DNA of 58,305 bases from Lachnospiraceae bacterium (lineage in GTDB: Bacteria; Bacillota; Clostridia; Lachnospirales; Lachnospiraceae): NCBI GenBank assembly GCA_009911195.1, contig QXWV01000097.1:1-58305 (forward strand), written 5' to 3'. Below the pieces are notes generated by a model. It did not search any database, had not been told where the DNA came from, and saw only the letters and a list, made by a program, of their open reading frames with translations. A program made the position numbers and the translations under genes. Positions 27,299 to 36,134 of the stretch are shown in pieces (position 1 is the stretch's first letter; each line of letters begins with the position of its first letter).

Positions 27299-28243
27299 AT
27301 GGAAATGGAAGCGGAATCGAAAAAGGCAGAAAGTATAGATGTCATTTCAAAAATAAATGAAAAATACCCTAAAATGAGCAAGAGCCACAAAGCAATTGCG
27401 GCATATATTACAGACCATTATGAACAGGCAGTTTTTATGACCGCGGCAAAGCTGGGGGAAACGGTGGGAACCAGCGAATCTACAGTGGTGAGGTTTGCGG
27501 TTGGCATTGGGTATGAAGGTTATCCGGAGTTTCAGGAAGCTTTGGAGGAATGGGTAAAAGATAAGTTGAATTCCGTCCAGAAAATCGGCGTTAAATATGG
27601 AAGGAGTAGCCAGTCCGAGGTATTGACTTCAGTGCTGAAAGCGGATATTGAAAAATTACAGGATACGATAGATAATCTGGATGGGGCTTCTTTTGAAATG
27701 GCGGTAAATACGATACTGGAGGCGCATACCGTATATGTTGTGGGAATCAGGAGCTGTGAGCCATTGGCAGATTTTTTGCATTTTTACCTGAATATGATTC
27801 GGGGAAATGTGGTGCTGATAAGGACAACCAGCGCCAGCGAGATGTTTGAGCAGATGATAAGGATTGGCGAAAAGGATGCGATTGTGGGCATTAGCTTTCC
27901 CAGATACTCCATGCGTACATTAAAGGCGATGGAGTTTGCCAATGACAGGAATGCGAAAGTGATTGCCATTACGGACAGCGTGCATTCCCCAATGAATCTT
28001 TATTCTTCCTGCAATCTTTTTGCCAGAAGCGATATGGTGTCCATCGTGGATTCTTTGGTAGCGCCCCTTAGCTTGATTAACGCTTTGGTGGTGGCGTTGT
28101 GCTTAAAGCGGCCGGAGGATGTAAAGAGGAATTTGGAGATGCTGGAAGAGGCATGGAACAATTATCAGATTTATCTGAATGATGAAATAAATTTTATCGA
28201 TGAGGTACCGATGCTGAACTATCCTTTGACAAAGGGCAAATAG
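27299..28243 (+). CDS. RpiR-family transcriptional regulator
   Basis: The 314-residue protein has an N-terminal HTH_6 domain (about 10-85, with AAKLGETVGTSESTVVRFAV) and a SIS sugar-phosphate-binding domain (about 130-260, VYVVGIRSCEPLADFL and VGISFPRYSMRTL). RpiR proteins control sugar or amino-sugar catabolism. AGGGA 8 bases upstream supports the start at 27299. It stands apart from an obvious operon. The next gene is an unrelated flavoprotein 28 bases downstream, probably co-transcribed. Its target could be the neighbouring carbohydrate island. Confidence 0.88.
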   Translation: MEMEAESKKAESIDVISKINEKYPKMSKSHKAIAAYITDHYEQAVFMTAAKLGETVGTSESTVVRFAVGIGYEGYPEFQEALEEWVKDKLNSVQKIGVKYGRSSQSEVLTSVLKADIEKLQDTIDNLDGASFEMAVNTILEAHTVYVVGIRSCEPLADFLHFYLNMIRGNVVLIRTTSASEMFEQMIRIGEKDAIVGISFPRYSMRTLKAMEFANDRNAKVIAITDSVHSPMNLYSSCNLFARSDMVSIVDSLVAPLSLINALVVALCLKRPEDVKRNLEMLEEAWNNYQIYLNDEINFIDEVPMLNYPLTKGK

Positions 28244-28271
28244 GCGAAAGGCGATAAGTGAGAGTGGTAGA

Positions 28272-29579
28272 ATGGGAAAAATTATAGTAATCGGAGGCGG
28301 GGCTGCTGGGATGATGGCTGCGGCTGCGGCGGCAGAGCATGGCGGAGAAGTAGTCCTGTGTGAAAAAAATGAAAAGCTGGGGAAGAAGCTTTTCATTACG
28401 GGAAAAGGAAGATGTAACGTCACCAATCATTGTGATATGGAAGCATTGTTTGGCAATGTGGTGACGAATGGAAAGTTTTTATATAGTGCGTTTTATGGTT
28501 TCGACAACCAGGCGGCGATGGGCTGGTTTGAGGAGGCGGGCTGCCGGTTGAAGACGGAAAGGGGAGGAAGGGTATTTCCGGTTTCTGACCACTCCTCGGA
28601 TGTGATTAGTGCATTTTCCAGGCGGCTGAAAAGAGGAAACGTGGATATTCGGTTTCAGAAGCAGGCAAAAAGCCTGCTGGTACAGGAAGGAAAAGTAAAA
28701 GGCGTGGAATTTTCCGATGGGCGGGTAGAATATGGGGATGGGGTAGTCCTGGCAACAGGGGGGCTGTCATATCCCCTGACAGGTTCTAACGGGGATGGCT
28801 ACCGGATGGCGGAAGAAAAGGGCCATACGATAAAAGAGACTTCCCCCGCCCTGGTGCCGCTCACCATCCAGGAAAAATGGTGCCGGGATTTACAGGGGCT
28901 TTCTTTAAAAAATGTAAAGATGTCGCTTTCCCTGGAAGGGAAGAAGGCTTTTTACGAAGGGTTCGGGGAAATGCTGTTTACCCATTTCGGGGTGAGCGGG
29001 CCATTGGTTTTGAGCGCGAGCAGTTATTATGGAAAGAAATGCAGGGGCGGGCGTGCCAAGCTGCATTTGGATTTAAAGCCGGCATTAAGCCCGGAGCAAT
29101 TGGACAAGCGGCTTTTGAGGGATTTTGAAGAAAATAAAAACAAGCAGTTTAAAAATTCATTGGGAGGCTTATTCCCATCCAAGCTGATTCCGGTTATGGT
29201 GGAATTATCCGGCATTGAGGGGGGGAAGAAAATCCACGAGATTACAAAAGGGGAGAGGGCGCATTTTGCACATCTCATAAAGAATATGGAATTGACGGTA
29301 ACGGGAATGCGCGGCTATGAGGAAGCGGTAATTACCCGGGGAGGTGTCTGCGTAAAGGAAGTGAACCCTTCTACTATGGAATCGAAGATAGTGAAAGGAC
29401 TCTATTTTGCAGGGGAAGTACTGGATGTAGATGCCCTGACAGGAGGGTTTAACTTACAGATTGCCTGGTCCACCGGTTATCTGGCAGGGATGTCGGCTGC
29501 GGAAGAAGCCGGGAATATATCCGCAAGAGGGATGGGCACTGGAAAGACACTTACGGAACTAAAAACAGTAAGAGTCTGA
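28272..29579 (+). CDS. HI0933-family NAD(P)/FAD-dependent oxidoreductase
   Basis: The 435-residue flavoprotein has an N-terminal FAD-binding motif GGGAAGMMAA, followed by the family signature KLGKKLFITGKGRCNVTN near 37-55. It ends with the FAD-contacting GLYFAGEVLDVDALTGGFN segment. The physiological reaction of this widespread family is poorly defined. The C-terminal 20 or so codons lie in a 65-bp block that is repeated just downstream, before cmk. Confidence 0.9.
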   Translation: MGKIIVIGGGAAGMMAAAAAAEHGGEVVLCEKNEKLGKKLFITGKGRCNVTNHCDMEALFGNVVTNGKFLYSAFYGFDNQAAMGWFEEAGCRLKTERGGRVFPVSDHSSDVISAFSRRLKRGNVDIRFQKQAKSLLVQEGKVKGVEFSDGRVEYGDGVVLATGGLSYPLTGSNGDGYRMAEEKGHTIKETSPALVPLTIQEKWCRDLQGLSLKNVKMSLSLEGKKAFYEGFGEMLFTHFGVSGPLVLSASSYYGKKCRGGRAKLHLDLKPALSPEQLDKRLLRDFEENKNKQFKNSLGGLFPSKLIPVMVELSGIEGGKKIHEITKGERAHFAHLIKNMELTVTGMRGYEEAVITRGGVCVKEVNPSTMESKIVKGLYFAGEVLDVDALTGGFNLQIAWSTGYLAGMSAAEEAGNISARGMGTGKTLTELKTVRV

Positions 29580-29672
29580 ACAGTGCCCCGGATAGATTAC
29601 CGGCGCCGGAAGAAGCCGGGAATATATCCGCAAAAGGGATGGGCACTGGAAAGACATTTACGGAACTAAAAA
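29501..29672 (+). repeat. 65-bp direct duplication at the oxidoreductase-cmk junction
   Basis: Block 29501-29565 (the 3' end of the oxidoreductase gene) recurs at 29608-29672 with two substitutions, 107 bases apart. The second copy runs directly into the AGGAGG of cmk. A related layout occurs between rnfC and rnfD. Confidence 0.9.
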
Positions 29673-29686
29673 TAGGAGGAAAAAAT

Positions 29687-30352
29687 ATGGGATATAATAT
29701 AGCGATAGATGGTCCGGCGGGGGCCGGGAAGAGCACGGTGGCGAAAAAAATTGCAGAGAAGAAGCAGTTTATTTATGTGGATACGGGCGCTATGTACAGG
29801 GCTATGGCGCTTTATTTCCTGAAAAATGGAATCCGCGGGGAGGAAGAAGAGAAAATAAGCGCAACATGCAAGGACGCGGATATTACTATTCGGTATGTGG
29901 ACGGAGAGCAGGTTGTTTTTCTGAACGGGGAAAATGTAAATGGGATGATAAGGACACAAGAGGTGGGGAACATGGCTTCTGTCACGAGCCCAAACCCGGA
30001 TGTACGTAAAAAGCTGGTGGAATTACAGCAGCAGTTGGCAAAGAATGCGGATGTGGTGATGGACGGAAGGGATATCGGCACTTGTGTGCTGCCGGATGCG
30101 GATGTAAAAGTGTACTTGACGGCGGGCAGCGGAGTCCGTGCAAAAAGGAGATATGAGGAACTGTTGGCCAAAGGGATGGAATGCGACCTGGAGCAGATTG
30201 AAAAAGAGATTATAGAGCGGGATGAGCGGGATATGAACCGGGAGATTTCCCCTTTGCGCCAGGCGGATGATGCAGTTTTAGTGGATTCATCCGGTATGAC
30301 CATAGAGGAAGTGGTGGAAAAAATTATTGGCCTATGTGATGAAACATGTTGA
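29687..30352 (+). CDS. cmk: cytidylate kinase
   Basis: The 221-residue kinase phosphorylates CMP and dCMP in pyrimidine nucleotide synthesis. The P-loop is GPAGAGKST (9-17), followed by VDTGAMYRA, the long NMP-binding insert, GRDIGT and the lid RDxxD-type segment ERDERDMNRE. AGGAGG 7 bases before the ATG at 29687 fixes the start; an upstream in-frame ATG at 29639 lies in the duplicated block. It heads the cmk-ispH-rpsA string common in Clostridia. Confidence 0.96.
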   Translation: MGYNIAIDGPAGAGKSTVAKKIAEKKQFIYVDTGAMYRAMALYFLKNGIRGEEEEKISATCKDADITIRYVDGEQVVFLNGENVNGMIRTQEVGNMASVTSPNPDVRKKLVELQQQLAKNADVVMDGRDIGTCVLPDADVKVYLTAGSGVRAKRRYEELLAKGMECDLEQIEKEIIERDERDMNREISPLRQADDAVLVDSSGMTIEEVVEKIIGLCDETC

Positions 30353-30378
30353 GGATAGAAAAGGAGCATTGACAGAGG

Positions 30379-31245
30379 ATGGAAGTAATCAGGGCGAAAA
30401 ATGCCGGCTTCTGCTTTGGGGTTAAAAGGGCGGTAGACAAGGTTTACGAGCAGATAGAAATAGGGAATAAAATTTTTACCTATGGCCCTATCATCCATAA
30501 TGAAGAAGTGGTTAAGGATTTGGAAAACCGTGGTGTCAAGGTAGTGGAAGGGCTGGAAGGGCTAAAGCGCCTGGAAGAAGGAGTGGTCATTATCCGTTCC
30601 CACGGTGTGGCAAAGGAGGTCTATGATTTACTGGAAGCCAAGGGCTTGGAATATGTGGACGCTACATGCCCTTTTGTGAAACGGATACATAATATCGTGG
30701 AAAAGGAAAGCAAGCAGGGTAAAAGAATTGTAATTATCGGGAATCCAGGTCATCCGGAAGTGGAAGGGATTAGGGGATGGTCGGTGACGGAAACGGTGGT
30801 CATTGAATCCGCAGAGCAGGCGGAAAAATTCGTAAATGAAGAAAAAAATCTTTGTTTAAAAGAACAGAAAATTTGTATTGTTGCCCAAACGACATTTAAC
30901 TACAACAAATTTAAAGAATTAGTTGAAATTTTTATTAAAAGAGGTTACAATAGTATTGTTGCGGATACTATATGTAACGCAACAGAGGAACGGCAGACTG
31001 AGGCGAGAAGGGTTGCGGCTCAGGTTAAGAGCATGATAGTAATAGGGGGTGCTCACAGTTCTAATACAAGGAAGCTATATGAGATTTGTAAAGAAGAATG
31101 TGAGAATACTTATTTTATACAGACACTGGATGACTTGCGTTTAGAGCTACCTAAAACGGCTTCACCGGTCGGTATTACTGCCGGGGCGTCGACCCCAAAT
31201 AATATTATTGAGGAGGTTCAAAATTATGTCAGAATTAACTTTTGA
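30379..31245 (+). CDS. ispH: 4-hydroxy-3-methylbut-2-enyl diphosphate reductase
   Basis: The 288-residue iron-sulphur enzyme makes IPP and DMAPP in the last step of the MEP pathway. The three cluster cysteines are Cys12 (GFCFGV), Cys97 (ATCPFV) and Cys199 (DTICNA), and the substrate motif SSNT is present. AAGGAG lies 12 bases upstream. Its last 20 bases overlap the start of the S1-domain gene in another frame. In many Clostridia the two are one fused protein; here they are separate but coupled. Confidence 0.96.
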   Translation: MEVIRAKNAGFCFGVKRAVDKVYEQIEIGNKIFTYGPIIHNEEVVKDLENRGVKVVEGLEGLKRLEEGVVIIRSHGVAKEVYDLLEAKGLEYVDATCPFVKRIHNIVEKESKQGKRIVIIGNPGHPEVEGIRGWSVTETVVIESAEQAEKFVNEEKNLCLKEQKICIVAQTTFNYNKFKELVEIFIKRGYNSIVADTICNATEERQTEARRVAAQVKSMIVIGGAHSSNTRKLYEICKEECENTYFIQTLDDLRLELPKTASPVGITAGASTPNNIIEEVQNYVRINF

Positions 31246-32386
31246 ACAAATGTTAGAGGAATCATTTAAGACAATACATGCGGGAGAGGTAGTTGAAGGC
31301 ACAGTTATTGATGTAAAGCCTGAAGAGATTATTCTTAATATCGGCTACAAATCAGACGGCGTATTGACAAGGAGCGAGTATACCAACGAACCCAATGTGG
31401 ATTTGACGGCTGTTGCAAAGCCGGGCGACACGATGGAAGTAAAGGTATTGAAAGTAAATGACGGTGAAGGACAAGTTATGCTTACCTATAAAAGGTTGGC
31501 AGCCGATAGAGGGAACAAAAGGATTGAGGAAGCATTTAATAGTAAAGAGGTGCTTACCGCAAAGGTATCTCAGGTTTTGGATGGCGGCTTAAGCGTTGTA
31601 GTGGAAGAAGTGAGGATTTTTATTCCGGCAAGCCTTGTATCGGATGTTTATGAAAGGGATTTGTCCAAGTATGCCGGACAGGAAATACAATTTGTTATCA
31701 GCGAGTATAATCCTAAGAGGAGAAGATACATCGGAGACCGCAAACAACTGATTGTAGCAGAAAAAGCGGAGATGCAGAGGAAATTATTCGAATCTATCCA
31801 GGAAGGGGATGTGGTGGAAGGTACGGTTAAAAATGTAACCGATTTTGGCGCATTTATCGATTTGGGTGGGGCGGATGGTCTGCTTCATATTTCCGAAATG
31901 TCCTGGGGCAGGGTAGAGAATCCCAGAAAAGTTTTCAAGGTTGGTGAGAAAGTAAAAGTATTGATTAAGGAAATTTCAGGGAATAAAATTGCCCTCAGCC
32001 TTAAATTTGCGGATGCCAATCCATGGAAAGATGCTGCAGAGAAATATGCGGTTGGAAGTGTTGTGACGGGCAAAGTGGCAAGGATGACTAGCTTCGGCGC
32101 ATTTATCGAATTGGAGCCAGGTGTTGATGCACTTCTCCATGTATCCCAAATTGCGAAAGAACATATTGAAAAGCCGGCAGATGTGCTGAAGGTTGGTGAG
32201 GAGATTACAGCAAAAGTAGTTGATTTCAATGATGAAGACAAGAAAATCAGCTTAAGCATAAAAGCAATGCTTGCCCCTGAACCAAAGGCAGAAGCTGCGG
32301 AAGAGAATGAAGATGTAGTATCTGTGGACATTGATGCGGTAATTGCAAACGGGCAGGAAACAGAGGAAGAGGCATCAGCAGAATAA
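31226..32386 (+). CDS. rpsA: 30S ribosomal protein S1-like protein, four S1 domains
   Basis: The 386-residue RNA-binding protein has four S1 repeats: about 20-88, 105-172, 190-260 (VVEGTVKNVTDFGAFIDLGG) and 275-345 (VVTGKVARMTSFGAFIELEP). An acidic tail follows. It helps mRNA binding to the 30S subunit or a related role. GAGGAGGTT at about 31210, inside ispH, gives the ribosome binding site and supports the ATG at 31226. Confidence 0.93.
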   Translation: MSELTFEQMLEESFKTIHAGEVVEGTVIDVKPEEIILNIGYKSDGVLTRSEYTNEPNVDLTAVAKPGDTMEVKVLKVNDGEGQVMLTYKRLAADRGNKRIEEAFNSKEVLTAKVSQVLDGGLSVVVEEVRIFIPASLVSDVYERDLSKYAGQEIQFVISEYNPKRRRYIGDRKQLIVAEKAEMQRKLFESIQEGDVVEGTVKNVTDFGAFIDLGGADGLLHISEMSWGRVENPRKVFKVGEKVKVLIKEISGNKIALSLKFADANPWKDAAEKYAVGSVVTGKVARMTSFGAFIELEPGVDALLHVSQIAKEHIEKPADVLKVGEEITAKVVDFNDEDKKISLSIKAMLAPEPKAEAAEENEDVVSVDIDAVIANGQETEEEASAE

Positions 32387-32410
32387 TAGGAGTTTAATAG
32401 AAAAAATAAT

Positions 32411-33213
32411 ATGGACTTAACGGCAGGTATTTTGGCAGCTAACAATTATGAATGGTTTAAAAAAGCAATCTATGGCCTTACAGGAATTGATTTAAATGCT
32501 TATAAGGAAAATCAAATGAAGCGCCGTATTGATACGCTGATTTCCAAAAGCAATGTAAAAGGCTATGATAAATATGTTGCATTACTCAAAACGGATAAAG
32601 CAAAATTTGAGGAGTTTGTCAATTACCTTACGATAAATGTATCCGAGTTTTACCGTAATACGGAGCAGTGGAAGATACTGGATAAGGAAATTATTCCAGG
32701 ATTGATTTCTAAATTTGGAACTGATTTAAAAATATGGAGTGCGGCCTGTTCCACAGGGGTGAGCCGTATTCCCTTGTTATGGCGTTTTCCAGATATATTC
32801 CTTTGGAAAAGATAAGAATATATGCCACAGATTTGGATAAACAGGTGATTGCCAAGGCAAAAGTGGGCTTGTATAGCGAAAAAAGCATCGCAAATGTGCC
32901 GGAGGATTTAAAGAAAAAGTATTTTACCAAGGTGGGGCTGTCTTATCAGATATCGGAAAAAGTAAAAAAACAGGTGCAGTTTGTCCAGCATAACCTTATT
33001 AAGGACATATACCGGGAAGGCTGGCATCTGATTGTTTGCCGAAATGTATTGATATATTTTACAGAAGAAGCAAAAAATGAAGTTTTTATTAAATTTTATA
33101 AGTCGCTTACCCGCAAAGGGGTACTGTTCATTGGAAATACCGAACAGATTATCAATTACCGGGAAATCGGCTATCAGAGGCGAAATCCATTCTTTTATGA
33201 AAAACCTCTTTAA
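32411..33213 (+). pseudogene. cheR: CheR-type chemotaxis protein methyltransferase split by a frameshift
   Basis: The first frame (32411-32815) encodes the CheR N-terminal helical domain and the start of the SAM-binding domain up to AACSTG. The frame is then lost at a GGGG run (32756-32759). The rest (EPYSLVMAF through VCRNVLIYFT to the C-terminus) continues in the -1 frame to 33213. One extra G would restore CSTGGEPYSL, close to the family CSTGEEPYSL. This is therefore a one-base deletion, a sequencing error, or a slippage site. CheR methylates chemoreceptor glutamates, and a chemotaxis role fits the FapA/HD-GYP/FliD-like genes downstream. The ribosome binding site AGGAG is unusually distant (17 bases). 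Confidence 0.85.
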
Positions 33214-34322
33214 GGGTTTACATAAGAATTGGCAATCATATTGATAATGTGCCCGGCATATTGTGAGAAAAGCGGGCGCTCTTTTTTCATTTCTTCAGTT
33301 AATTCAAAGAAGACATTTCTGTCCTCATAGCTTCTCTTAAAGAAAGGCTGGAATAAGATATCCCATTGGGGAAGATAAGTGGAAAGCTTTCTGGTGTAGC
33401 AGTTTTTGGCCGTAGCCTGGATGCGGTGCTTTTTGTCAACATAAGAAGCTACAGACTTATGGATGGCGGTATCCTCATCAGGAAGATAATAGTAGTTTTT
33501 ATAATTGGAATAAAAATATTTCATTTCTTCCTCATAAAGGGGAACGCGCAGAGACCCCTCCGTTCCATTTCCTTTAAAATAGCAACTATTAGCAGTGCCG
33601 GAAAGGGCGCAGGGAAGCGGGGAGGGAAGTGTCAGTTTCATAATCAATTCCTGATGCCTGTCCCCGTTAATATCATTGTAATAGTTGGCTTGTACCTTTT
33701 TGGGACGGGGCAATTCGTTCAATAAGTCATAATAGGAAAGCAGGGGAAGAATACGCAGCATCCCGGCCAAATCGTCCGCATTATGCAGCGCAAGAGCCTG
33801 CAATGCATAATCGGTAGGTGTTTTTACATAAGTATGATAAACGCTGATAAGTTCGCCGCCGCTATAAGTATCCTCCCGTTCAATCCCAAGGAATTGTTCC
33901 AGTGTCTTCTGCTTGCAGTTTGGAATACGCAGGAATGATTTGTAAGGGGCAATCCTGCGGTAAATATCAATTCCTTCCAAATTACTGAATCGATAGGGTA
34001 GATTATATTGTTTACATTTTTGGAGAATAAAAGGCAAATCAAAATTATTCCCGTTAAAATGAATTAAATGGGTAAACTTCTGGGAAAAACTGAAAAAAGC
34101 GGAGATGACTTCCCTTTCTTCTTCATAAGTATTGGCAAACCATTGTTTTACATACCACTTACCCTCTTCACAGTAAGCGGTTCCAATCATATACAGAGAG
34201 GAACTTTTGGCCGTAAATCCAGTAGTTTCTATATCAAGGAAAAGAATCTTATCTATAGGGGCAATTTTTTCTAAAGGATAACCCAATTCCGGTAAATGTA
34301 TAGTTTGGCGTAATGTTCTCAT
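33210..34322 (-). CDS. RNase H-like (YprB-type) 3'-5' exonuclease domain protein
   Basis: The 370-residue protein has a DEDD exonuclease fold: FLDIETTG (Asp30, Glu32), NGNNFDLPF and HNADDLAGML give the acidic metal ligands. The C-terminal 170 residues resemble no family I can name. YprB-type proteins probably process nucleic acid, and the function is unproven. It ends convergently with cheR, the stop codons overlapping by 4 bases. The region 34323-34340 carries a typical AAGGAG for it on the minus strand. Confidence 0.82.
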   Translation of the reverse strand: MRTLRQTIHLPELGYPLEKIAPIDKILFLDIETTGFTAKSSSLYMIGTAYCEEGKWYVKQWFANTYEEEREVISAFFSFSQKFTHLIHFNGNNFDLPFILQKCKQYNLPYRFSNLEGIDIYRRIAPYKSFLRIPNCKQKTLEQFLGIEREDTYSGGELISVYHTYVKTPTDYALQALALHNADDLAGMLRILPLLSYYDLLNELPRPKKVQANYYNDINGDRHQELIMKLTLPSPLPCALSGTANSCYFKGNGTEGSLRVPLYEEEMKYFYSNYKNYYYLPDEDTAIHKSVASYVDKKHRIQATAKNCYTRKLSTYLPQWDILFQPFFKRSYEDRNVFFELTEEMKKERPLFSQYAGHIINMIANSYVNP

Positions 34323-34391
34323 AAATTATCTCCTTTTAACGAAGCTATTGCATAATCAATATCCTTGGCCGAATATTCTCTCAATATGCGA

Positions 34392-34547
34392 CAGTTCAGC
34401 CCATGCCCATTCGCAAACCGCACCTTTGGTGCTTTTCGCTGCTTCGCAGCTGCTTTTGCTCATAAGCGGGCGTTCCCTCAGACCATCATCTGTCCATCCA
34501 ATTCGTGCAAGTACGATTTGCCGGACAAATGAGGTCTGGCTGAACTG
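34392..34547. ncRNA. candidate structured RNA or cruciform element upstream of rnfC
   Basis: CAGTTCAGC (34392-34400) pairs with GCTGAACTG (34539-34547). Stacked on this, CAGACC (34479-34484) pairs with GGTCTG (34533-34538) and TGTCC (34491-34495) with GGACA (34523-34527). Two small hairpins lie in between: GCACC-TTT-GGTGC (34420-34432) and GCTGC-TTC-GCAGC (34438-34450). Both strands can fold. Nothing codes here. It could be a regulatory RNA, a repeat element or a leader, and it occupies most of the 344-bp gap. Confidence 0.45.
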
Positions 34548-34666
34548 ATATTATAATATCATGTTTTTTCAAATTTCAGTAGTATTTTTTGTAGAAAAAT
34601 AGTATATTGTTATTAAAAAGTTGTCGCGTGACGGCTTTGTAATTCTGAGAGAAAGAAGGGTGACAA

Positions 34667-35983
34667 ATGGCAAAATTAACATTCGTGGGCGGCATCCATC
34701 CTTATGACGGGAAGGATTTGTCGAAAGATAAGCCGATAAAGGCGGTGCTGCCCAAGGGGGATTTGGTGTATCCTTTATCCCAGCATATTGGCGCGCCTGC
34801 AACGCCAGTGGTGGCAAAAGGCGATTATGTACTGACCGGGCAGAAGATTGCGGAAGCGGCCGGTTTTGTGTCTGCCCCGATTTATGCTACAGTATCGGGA
34901 ACTGTTAAGGCGATTGAGCCGAGGCGGGTTGTGACAGGCGACAATGTGATGAGCATTGTGATAGAAAATGACGGGGAGTATAAAGAAGTAGAATATTCAC
35001 CAGTGGAATCGGTGGAACAGTTAACGAAAGAAGAAATCATCGGAAGAGTAAAGGAAGCAGGGGTAGTTGGAATGGGGGGAGCCGGTTTCCCGACCTTCAT
35101 TAAGTTATCGCCGAAAGAACCGGAAAAAATAGATTATGTGATTGCAAACTGTGCGGAGTGCGAGCCCTATTTGACTTCGGATTACCGGAGGATGCTGGAA
35201 GAACCGGAGAAATTGGTGGAAGGGCTGAAAATTATGTTAAGGCTGTTCGATAATGCCCGGGGGATTCTTGCGGTGGAGGATAACAAGCCAGATTGTATTG
35301 AACTGTTGAAAAAGGTGACAAAAGATGAAAACAGAATCACAGTCAAAGCGTTAAAAACAAAATATCCCCAGGGGGCGGAGCGTCAGCTTATTTACGCTGC
35401 TACGGGAAGAAGCATCAATTCAAAGATGCTTCCGGCAGACGTGGGCTGTGTGGTGGATAACGTGGATACGATTGTAGCTATTTATCATGCTGTTATGCTG
35501 GGTAAACCTTTAATGAACCGTATTGTGACGGTGACAGGGGATGCTGTTGCGGACCCGCGTAATTTTATTGTGCGGATTGGAACGAATTACCATGAATTGG
35601 TTGAGGAAGCGGGCGGTTTCAAAGAGAAGCCGGTAAAGATTGTTTCCGGGGGGCCGATGATGGGCTTTGGTATTTTTGATTTGGATGTGCCTACTACGAA
35701 GACGGCATCTGCTCTTTTATGTTTGACCCAGGACGATGTGTCCAAAATGGAACCGAGCGCATGCATTAACTGCGGGAAGTGCGTAGAAGTTTGCCCGGGA
35801 AGGGTAGTGCCAAGGAAGCTGGCGGATTTTGCGGAGCATTATGATGAGGAGGCTTTTCTTTCCCACAATGGCATGGAATGCTGCGAATGCGGATGCTGCA
35901 GCTTTATCTGCCCGGCTAAACGGCCGCTTACACAAACGATAAAATCCATGCGCAAAATGCAGCTAGCCAAGCGTAAGAAATAG
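34667..35983 (+). CDS. rnfC: Rnf complex subunit RnfC
   Basis: The 438-residue peripheral subunit carries NADH/flavin and two 4Fe-4S clusters. A barrel-sandwich N-terminus, the GVVGMGGAGFPT nucleotide-binding segment (about 129) and two cysteine motifs, CINCGKCVEVCP (Cys366 on) and CCECGCCSFICP near the C-terminus, are visible. It passes electrons between NAD and the membrane part of the ferredoxin:NAD oxidoreductase, which pumps sodium or protons. AAGAAGGG precedes the ATG. It is the first gene of rnfCDGEAB. Confidence 0.96.
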   Translation: MAKLTFVGGIHPYDGKDLSKDKPIKAVLPKGDLVYPLSQHIGAPATPVVAKGDYVLTGQKIAEAAGFVSAPIYATVSGTVKAIEPRRVVTGDNVMSIVIENDGEYKEVEYSPVESVEQLTKEEIIGRVKEAGVVGMGGAGFPTFIKLSPKEPEKIDYVIANCAECEPYLTSDYRRMLEEPEKLVEGLKIMLRLFDNARGILAVEDNKPDCIELLKKVTKDENRITVKALKTKYPQGAERQLIYAATGRSINSKMLPADVGCVVDNVDTIVAIYHAVMLGKPLMNRIVTVTGDAVADPRNFIVRIGTNYHELVEEAGGFKEKPVKIVSGGPMMGFGIFDLDVPTTKTASALLCLTQDDVSKMEPSACINCGKCVEVCPGRVVPRKLADFAEHYDEEAFLSHNGMECCECGCCSFICPAKRPLTQTIKSMRKMQLAKRKK

Positions 35984-35992
35984 CAGAATGGA

Positions 35993-36124
35993 ACTTACGG
36001 AACTGGAATAAAAACAGCAAACGAACGGAGAGTGCCCCAGAGGATTTCAGGACGCGGAGCGGCCGGAAATGGCTCTGCGCATGAAAGGGTATCGGAAGAG
36101 AGTTTGCGGAACTGGAATAGGAGG
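35993..36124 (+). repeat. duplicated CGGAACTGGAATA block between rnfC and rnfD
   Basis: ACGGAACTGGAATA at 35997-36010 and GCGGAACTGGAATA at 36106-36119 flank AGTGCCCC and a GC-rich middle. The second copy supplies the AGGAGG of rnfD. The order matches the duplication before cmk at 29501-29672. Confidence 0.6.
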
Positions 36125-36134
36125 TACATACAAA

